This document shows positions 4,734 to 9,364 of a stretch of 9,364 nt of DNA, piece after piece. Every line of letters begins with the position of its first letter. Position 1 is the stretch's first letter. The notes below the pieces were generated by a model. That model had not been told where the DNA came from and ran no database searches. It saw only the letters and a list, made by a program, of their open reading frames with translations. The translations under genes and the position numbers were made by a program. The stretch is from Propionibacteriaceae bacterium (GTDB taxonomy: Bacteria > Actinomycetota > Actinomycetes > Propionibacteriales > Propionibacteriaceae), in assembly GCA_031254155.1 (NCBI GenBank), contig JAIRVA010000173.1, positions 1-9,364 on the forward strand, in the 5' to 3' direction.

Positions 4734-7700
4734 ATGAGTGACAATTCATACATCGGCATGGAGGCCCGCCTGCCGGGCGATCTGGACGAGGTCATCGAGG
4801 TGATCCACCACAGCGACAACAAGCGCGGCATCATGGATGCGAACGAGGCGACCGCCTCCGTGGCGTACCGCTGCAACGAGCTGTGCTCGATCTACCCGAT
4901 CACGCCAAGCTCGCCCATGGCGGAGCTGGCCGACGAGTGGTCGGCGCACGGCCAGACCAACATCTTCGGCACCGTCCCCACGGTCGTCGAGATGCAGTCC
5001 GAGGCGGGCGCGGCCGGTGCGATGCACGGCGCGCTGCAAGGTGGCGCCCTGGCGACCACTTTCACCGCTTCGCAAGGTCTTTTGTTGATGATCCCCAACA
5101 TGTACAAGATCGCCGGCGAGCTCACGTCGACCGTCTTCCAGGTGGCGGCGCGGTCCCTCGCGGCCCAGGGGTTGTCGATCTTCGGCGACCACCAGGACGT
5201 CATGGCCGTCCGGCAGACCGGGTTCGCCCTGTTCTGCTCGGCGTCCGTCCAGGAGGCGCAGGACTTCGCGCTCATCTCGCAGGTGGCGACGATGGAGTCC
5301 CGCGTCCCGTTCCTGCACTTCTTCGACGGTTTCCGGACCTCCCACGAAGTCAACACGCTGAGCCTGTTGTCGGATGACGATCTGCGGGCCCTCATCCCGG
5401 TCGAGCTCATCCGCGCCCACCGTGACCGGGCGCTCTCGCCGGAACACCCGTACATCCGCGGTACGGCGCAGAACCCGGACACGTACTTCCAGTCCCGCGA
5501 GACGGTGAACCCGTACTACGCGAAGGTACCCGGGATCATCGAGGACGTCATGGACCGCTTCGCGCAGATGACGGGGCGGCGGTACTCGCTGATGGGGTAC
5601 CACGGCGCGGCGGATGCCGACACCGTGGTGGTCGTCATGGGTTCGGCCGGCCAGGTCATCGGCCAGACGGTGGACTACCTCAACGCCCGGGGCGCCAAGC
5701 TGGGCGTGCTCGAGGTCCACCTGTACCGCCCGTGGCCCGCCGACCGTTTCCTCGCGGCGCTGCCCGCGACGGTGAAGACCATCGCCGTGCTCGATCGGAC
5801 CAAGGAGCCCGGCTCGGGTGGCGAGCCGCTGTTCCTGGACGTGGTCGCGACCCTCGGCGAAGCGCTGGCCGACGGCAAGATCTCGGCGATGCCCAAGGTC
5901 GTCGGCGGACGTTACGGCTTGTCGTCGAAGGATTTCACGCCAGCCATGGCCAAGGGGATCTTCGACGAGCTGGCCAAGCCCAGCCCGCGGCCCCGGTTCA
6001 CGATCGGCATCAACGACGACGTGTCGCTGACGAGCCTGCCCTACGACAAGGACTTCGACATCGAAGATCCGGCCACGATGCGGGCCGTCTTCTACGGTCT
6101 CGGTTCCGACGGTACGGTCGGCGCGAACAAGAACACCATCAAGATCCTGGGCTCGACCAACCCCGAGGGCCGGGACGAGCCGTTCTACGCGCAGGGCTAC
6201 TTCGTGTACGACTCCAAGAAATCGGGCTCCCGGACGGTGTCGCACCTCCGCTTCGGGCCGGACCCGATCAAGTCGCCGTACCTCATCTCGAAGGCCGACT
6301 TCATCGGCGCCCACCAGTGGTCGGTCCTGGAGCGCGTCGACGTCCTGGCGTTCGCGCGGAAGGGGACAATCCTCCTGCTCAACTCGCCGTTCGCCCCCGA
6401 GGACACCTTCGCGGAACTGCCCCGGCCGATGCAGCAGAAGATCATCGACCTGAAGCTCAAGGTGTACTGCATCAATGCGCTCGAGGTGGCCCGCGCGGCC
6501 GGGCTGGGCGGTCGTACCAACACCGTCCTGCAGACCTGCTTCTTCGCGATCTCGGGTGTGTTGCCCAGGGACGTCGCGATTGACGCGGTCAAGAAGGCGA
6601 TCACGAAGACGTACGGCAAGAAGTCCCAGGAGATCGTGGACAAGAACCACACCGCCGTCGACCACTCGCTGGCCCACCTGCACGAGGTGAAGGTACCCGC
6701 GAAACCGGTCGGTGACAAGGGCTTCATCCCGCCCGTGCCTGATAACGCCCCCGACTTCGTCCGCAACGTGACGGCCACGATGATCATCGACGAGGGCGAC
6801 TCGCTGCCGGTGTCGGTTTTGCCGGCCGACGGGTCGTACCCCTCCGGGACGACGCAGTACGAGAAGCGCAACATCTCCGACATCATCGCGGTGTGGGACC
6901 CGGCCGAGTGCATCCAGTGCGGCAACTGTGCGTTCGTCTGCCCGCACGCGGTCATCCGGGCGAAGTACTACCCCAACACCGCCCTGGACGGCGCGCCCGC
7001 GGCGTTCCAGCACGCGCCGCTCAACGCGGCCGGTGTGCCCGAGGGGTCGTTCACGCTGCAGGTGTTCGGCGAGGATTGTACGGGCTGCGGCCTGTGCTAC
7101 GAGGCGTGCCCGGTGCGGGTCTTGAAGAAGCCGGGGGTCCGGGCCATCAACCTCATGCCGGTCGAGGACCGGGTCGAGGTCCGGCACAACGTCGACTTCT
7201 TCCAGGCGCTGCCGTACAACGACCGTTCGCGGCTGGACTTCGGAACCGTCCGCGGCGCCCAGTTCCTCGAACCGCTCTTCGAGTTCTCGGGGGCGTGCGC
7301 GGGGTGCGGCGAGACGCCGTACCTCAAGCTGCTGTCACAGCTCTTCGGCGACCGCGCAACCGTGGCCAACGCCACCGGCTGCTCGTCGATCTACGGCGGC
7401 AACCTGCCGACGACACCGTGGGCGAAGAACGCGCAGGGCCGCGGGCCGGCGTGGTCGAACTCGTTGTTCGAAGACAACGCCGAGTTCGGGCTCGGGCTGC
7501 GGCTGGCGGCCGACCTGCAGACCAACCTGGCGCGGGAACGCGTCGCCGGTCTGCGGGACGTCCTGGGTGACGCGGTCGTGGACCCGATCCTGGAGGCGCC
7601 GCAACAGTACGAGTCGGACATCCGTGACCAGTTCGCCCGGATCGAGGCGCTGAAGGCGCAACTCACCGGGATCCTGGCGACCGGGGTACCGGCGGTGGCC

Positions 7701-8438
7701 GACCGGGCCAAGGATCTGTTGTCGGTCGCCGACCACCTGATCCGGCGCTCGGTGTGGATCGTCGGTGGCGACGGTTGGGCGTACGACATCGGCTCGGCCG
7801 GCGTCGACCACGTCCTGGCCTCGGGGCGCGACGTGAACATCCTGGTCATGGACACGGAGGTGTACTCGAACACCGGCGGTCAGGCGTCCAAGTCGACCCC
7901 GCTCGGCGCGGTGGCGAAGTTCGCCGCCGCGGGCAAGCGGACGAACAAGAAGGACCTGGCCATGCAGGCGATCTCGTACGGCAACGTGTACGTCGCGCGC
8001 ATCGCCATGGGTGCCGACCCCCAGCAGACGCTGAAGGCGTTCCGCGAGGCCGAGGCGTACCCCGGTCCTGCGCTGATCATCGCGTACTGCCCCTGCATCG
8101 CCCACGGGCTGGACCTGCAGCGGGGCCTCGACCAGCAGTACCGTGCGGTCAACTGCGGGCACTGGCCGCTGATCCGCTACAACCCGGTGAGCCGGTGGGA
8201 AGGTGGCAACCCGTTCCTGCTCGACTCGCCCAAGCCCAGGCTCAAGGTCAAGGACTACATGTACAACGAGCTGCGGTACAAGATGCTGCTCACCCACGAC
8301 CCCGAGGAAGCCGAGCGCATGGCCGAGCTGACGCAAATCACGGTCGACCAGCGGTGGGAGCAGTACGAGCAGATGGCCAAACAGTCCGCCGACGCCTACG
8401 CCGCCGACGCCCAGGGCCGGCAACTGGCGGCCCGGTAA
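4734..8438 (+). CDS. nifJ: Pyruvate:ferredoxin (flavodoxin) oxidoreductase
   Basis: A complete 1234-residue single-chain PFOR converts pyruvate, CoA and oxidised ferredoxin or flavodoxin to acetyl-CoA, CO2 and reduced carrier. The order is canonical. Domain I has YPITPSSPMAE from residue 54 and VVEMQSEAGA with Glu86. The gamma-type domain is at about 455-665, and the EKR linker motif is at 710-712. The two-cluster ferredoxin domain uses Cys726, 729, 732, 736 and Cys782, 785, 788, 792. The TPP domain has CAGC (855, 858), Cys883 and Cys1121 as expected ligands of the proximal cluster, plus GDGWAYDIG (1012-1020) and DTEVYSNTGGQ. The spacing of the first three proximal-cluster cysteines matches the Desulfovibrio africanus enzyme. 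About 33 residues precede the usual MDANEA start. AAGGAG 8 bases upstream supports ATG 4734. The oxygen-protective C-terminal domain of the Desulfovibrio enzyme is absent, so oxygen sensitivity is expected. Confidence 0.97.
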   Translation: MSDNSYIGMEARLPGDLDEVIEVIHHSDNKRGIMDANEATASVAYRCNELCSIYPITPSSPMAELADEWSAHGQTNIFGTVPTVVEMQSEAGAAGAMHGALQGGALATTFTASQGLLLMIPNMYKIAGELTSTVFQVAARSLAAQGLSIFGDHQDVMAVRQTGFALFCSASVQEAQDFALISQVATMESRVPFLHFFDGFRTSHEVNTLSLLSDDDLRALIPVELIRAHRDRALSPEHPYIRGTAQNPDTYFQSRETVNPYYAKVPGIIEDVMDRFAQMTGRRYSLMGYHGAADADTVVVVMGSAGQVIGQTVDYLNARGAKLGVLEVHLYRPWPADRFLAALPATVKTIAVLDRTKEPGSGGEPLFLDVVATLGEALADGKISAMPKVVGGRYGLSSKDFTPAMAKGIFDELAKPSPRPRFTIGINDDVSLTSLPYDKDFDIEDPATMRAVFYGLGSDGTVGANKNTIKILGSTNPEGRDEPFYAQGYFVYDSKKSGSRTVSHLRFGPDPIKSPYLISKADFIGAHQWSVLERVDVLAFARKGTILLLNSPFAPEDTFAELPRPMQQKIIDLKLKVYCINALEVARAAGLGGRTNTVLQTCFFAISGVLPRDVAIDAVKKAITKTYGKKSQEIVDKNHTAVDHSLAHLHEVKVPAKPVGDKGFIPPVPDNAPDFVRNVTATMIIDEGDSLPVSVLPADGSYPSGTTQYEKRNISDIIAVWDPAECIQCGNCAFVCPHAVIRAKYYPNTALDGAPAAFQHAPLNAAGVPEGSFTLQVFGEDCTGCGLCYEACPVRVLKKPGVRAINLMPVEDRVEVRHNVDFFQALPYNDRSRLDFGTVRGAQFLEPLFEFSGACAGCGETPYLKLLSQLFGDRATVANATGCSSIYGGNLPTTPWAKNAQGRGPAWSNSLFEDNAEFGLGLRLAADLQTNLARERVAGLRDVLGDAVVDPILEAPQQYESDIRDQFARIEALKAQLTGILATGVPAVADRAKDLLSVADHLIRRSVWIVGGDGWAYDIGSAGVDHVLASGRDVNILVMDTEVYSNTGGQASKSTPLGAVAKFAAAGKRTNKKDLAMQAISYGNVYVARIAMGADPQQTLKAFREAEAYPGPALIIAYCPCIAHGLDLQRGLDQQYRAVNCGHWPLIRYNPVSRWEGGNPFLLDSPKPRLKVKDYMYNELRYKMLLTHDPEEAERMAELTQITVDQRWEQYEQMAKQSADAYAADAQGRQLAAR

Positions 8439-8449
8439 GACACCGATAG

Positions 8450-8486
8450 GGCAGGATTCTGCGGCATCATGCCGCGGAATCCTGCC
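8450..8486 (+). terminator. Long hairpin after nifJ, without U-tract
   Basis: An 18-base arm (8450-8467) pairs with 8469-8486 with a single G-U wobble. It starts 11 bases after the nifJ stop. It is very stable and well placed to end the operon or protect its mRNA 3' end, but only short pyrimidines (CCTT) follow instead of a U-run. It lies exactly where the N-terminus of the following PIN remnant would have been. Confidence 0.65.
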
Positions 8487-8487
8487 G

Positions 8488-8847
8488 CCTTACCCGCCGC
8501 TCCACATCACCGCGGACGAGAGCGCCGCACTCATCGCGGAGCTCGCCGACCCAGGGCAGGAGAATGTTTCCAGCGACCTGCTCGAGACCGAGCTGGGGCG
8601 GGTCGCAATCCGCTGCGGGATACCGGGCGGCGATGTCGCGGCGATCCTGGCGCGGTTCAGCCTCGCCACGCCCGACCGGTCCACCTTCCGGCAGGCGGCA
8701 CGGCTGCCTCACCCGACGTTGCGCAGCCTTGATGCCCTGCACCTCGCGGCCGCCCTCGACCTCAACGCCGATGTTGTCGTGACGTACGATGACCGTATGA
8801 TTGAGGCTTGTCGCGACCTGGGGCTGGCCGTACTCAGTCCCCGCTGA
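8488..8847 (+). pseudogene. PIN-domain toxin remnant, N-terminus missing
   Basis: A frame ending with TGA 8845-8847 encodes the C-terminal part of a PIN-domain ribonuclease. It holds ADESAALIAELA, then SSDLLETELGRVA with the conserved acidic residue, RSLDALHLAAALDL, and VVVTYDDRM near the end. PIN toxins normally start with a strand carrying the first catalytic Asp (LDTSAL-type). That strand is missing, and upstream the same frame has only the hairpin after nifJ. There is no ATG, GTG or TTG in this frame until close to the 3' end (TTG near 8719), so no functional start exists. Codon use still looks like a gene, so the decay is probably recent. It is separate from the antitoxin that follows. 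Confidence 0.75.
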
Positions 8848-8876
8848 CGGTTGCGCTGCTATGTCTCTCCGGACGC

Positions 8877-8882
8877 TAGAAT
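8877..8882 (+). promoter_or_regulatory. Candidate -10 box (TAGAAT) before the antitoxin gene
   Basis: TAGAAT matches the -10 consensus in 5 of 6 positions. It would give a leader of about 22 bases before ATG 8912. TTGCGC at 8851-8856 is a possible -35, but the 20-bp spacer is long. The leader has no clear Shine-Dalgarno site. Confidence 0.35.
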
Positions 8883-8911
8883 TGTAGGAAAGTCGGACAG
8901 AAAGACTAGCG

Positions 8912-9175
8912 ATGGCCATCCTCACGATCCGGGACAAGAACCAGGTCACGATTCCACGCCCGCTACTTGTACAGGCGGGACTACAGCCTGGGGATCCGAT
9001 CGAGTTTCGCGAGCTGAACGACGGCGGGATCGGGATCTACCCCTATGCGAGACGGCAAAAGCTCAAGACTCTGGGTGATCTCGCAGCGTGGCTCACCCGG
9101 CAGACGCCTGGTATCGCGGAGACCGACCTCGATCTCCCGCCCCGGAGCCTGGACACCCGCGAGGTCGAGTGGTGA
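8912..9175 (+). CDS. AbrB/MazE-type antitoxin (VapB-like)
   Basis: The 87-residue protein starts MAILTIRDKNQVTIPRPLL and continues LQPGDPIEFRELNDGGIGIYP. This is the swapped-hairpin DNA-binding domain of the AbrB/MazE/SpoVT superfamily, with the NQVTIP core at 10-15. The C-terminal half (from about residue 50) is acidic and Pro-rich and would wrap around the toxin. Its stop codon overlaps the GTG start of the toxin gene in GTGA, the usual sign of translational coupling in toxin-antitoxin pairs. Antitoxins of this kind repress their own promoter together with the toxin; no clear operator palindrome is seen upstream. The gene itself appears intact even though its partner does not. Confidence 0.88.
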   Translation: MAILTIRDKNQVTIPRPLLVQAGLQPGDPIEFRELNDGGIGIYPYARRQKLKTLGDLAAWLTRQTPGIAETDLDLPPRSLDTREVEW

Positions 9176-9345
9176 CCGGTTTCCTCTTGGATACGAACGT
9201 TGTGTCGGCGCTACGGAACCCCCAGAAACAGGGGTCGCCGTTCGAACAGTGGCTGGGCAGCCAAGACCTGAGGAAATGCTACGTGTCTGCCCTGACATGG
9301 ATGGAGATCGAGGTGGGTGCGCTGAAGAAGCTAGGGAAGTGCTGA
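9172..9345 (+). pseudogene. VapC-like PIN toxin, truncated after 57 residues
   Basis: From GTG 9172 the frame reads VTGFLLDTNVVSALRN, the typical N-terminal strand of a FitB/VapC PIN ribonuclease with the first catalytic Asp. It continues through CYVSALTWMEIEVGAL with the conserved Glu, and then stops at TGA 9343-9345. Family members are roughly 130-145 residues, so more than half, with the remaining catalytic acids, is missing. The last few residues (KKLGKC) do not fit the family, which suggests a frameshift or an insertion junction around 9325-9345. Only 19 bases follow in the window, so a frameshifted continuation beyond the edge cannot be excluded. The start overlaps the antitoxin stop, so the pair was once a normal operon. 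Confidence 0.75.
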
Positions 9346-9364
9346 TTTACGCTGTGTCGTCAGC

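Noticed and set aside
3164..4876. Long open frame (about 570 codons) on the minus strand opposite the GltD-like gene
   Set aside because: It mirrors the GC-rich third positions of the real gene, has no family motifs, and spans the operon junction. It is an antisense shadow.
4746..7187. Open frame of over 800 codons on the minus strand opposite nifJ
   Set aside because: Arg/Asp/Val-rich composition is typical of antisense to high-GC coding DNA, and the plus strand carries an unambiguous PFOR.
8469..8732. Plus-strand frame starting at ATG 8469 inside the hairpin
   Set aside because: It is in a different frame from the PIN homology and its Arg/Pro-rich product matches nothing.

Overview
This window looks like a stretch of chromosome from a high-GC actinobacterium. 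Supporting signs are strong G/C bias at third codon positions, several genes whose -10 box sits 6-7 bases before the start codon (the leaderless layout common in Actinobacteria), a CsoR/CstR-family regulator with a classic operator, and an intergenic structure matching the actinobacterial 6C small RNA. A pyruvate:ferredoxin oxidoreductase points to a facultative or anaerobic lineage; something like a propionibacterium would fit, but that is inference.

Layout. Positions 1-244 (minus) hold the first ~81 codons of an unrecognised protein cut by the window edge. Positions 245-488 are non-coding and carry a family of inverted repeats, including a perfect 19-bp inverted repeat. A four-helix membrane protein of unknown function (489-1310, minus) is divergent from a CsoR-family repressor with the Cys...Glu...Cys pattern of persulfide sensors (1404-1658). 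This repressor is followed by a WCPPC thioredoxin (1717-2091) whose promoter contains a perfect 16-bp CsoR-type palindrome between and over its -35 and -10 boxes. A VOC-fold protein (2117-2488, minus) converges on the thioredoxin.

Positions 2489-3091 contain no protein gene I can support. They hold a two-hairpin, C-rich-loop RNA (about 2729-2828) that I assign to the 6C family, plus a GTGTCC repeat cluster just upstream of the next operon.

The centre (3092-8438) is a tight two-gene operon. The first gene is a GltD-like NADPH/FAD oxidoreductase with its own C-terminal Fe-S domain; the second is a full-length pyruvate:ferredoxin (flavodoxin) oxidoreductase, NifJ. Together they could couple pyruvate oxidation to NADP+ reduction through ferredoxin, or run the reverse reaction. 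A long hairpin follows nifJ.

The right end (8488-9345) is a decayed toxin-antitoxin zone. It has a PIN-domain remnant lacking its N-terminus and any start codon, an intact AbrB/MazE-type antitoxin, and a coupled VapC-like toxin that stops after 57 residues. The most interesting parts are the CstR-like/thioredoxin switch, the 6C-like RNA, and the GltD-like/NifJ electron-transfer pair.
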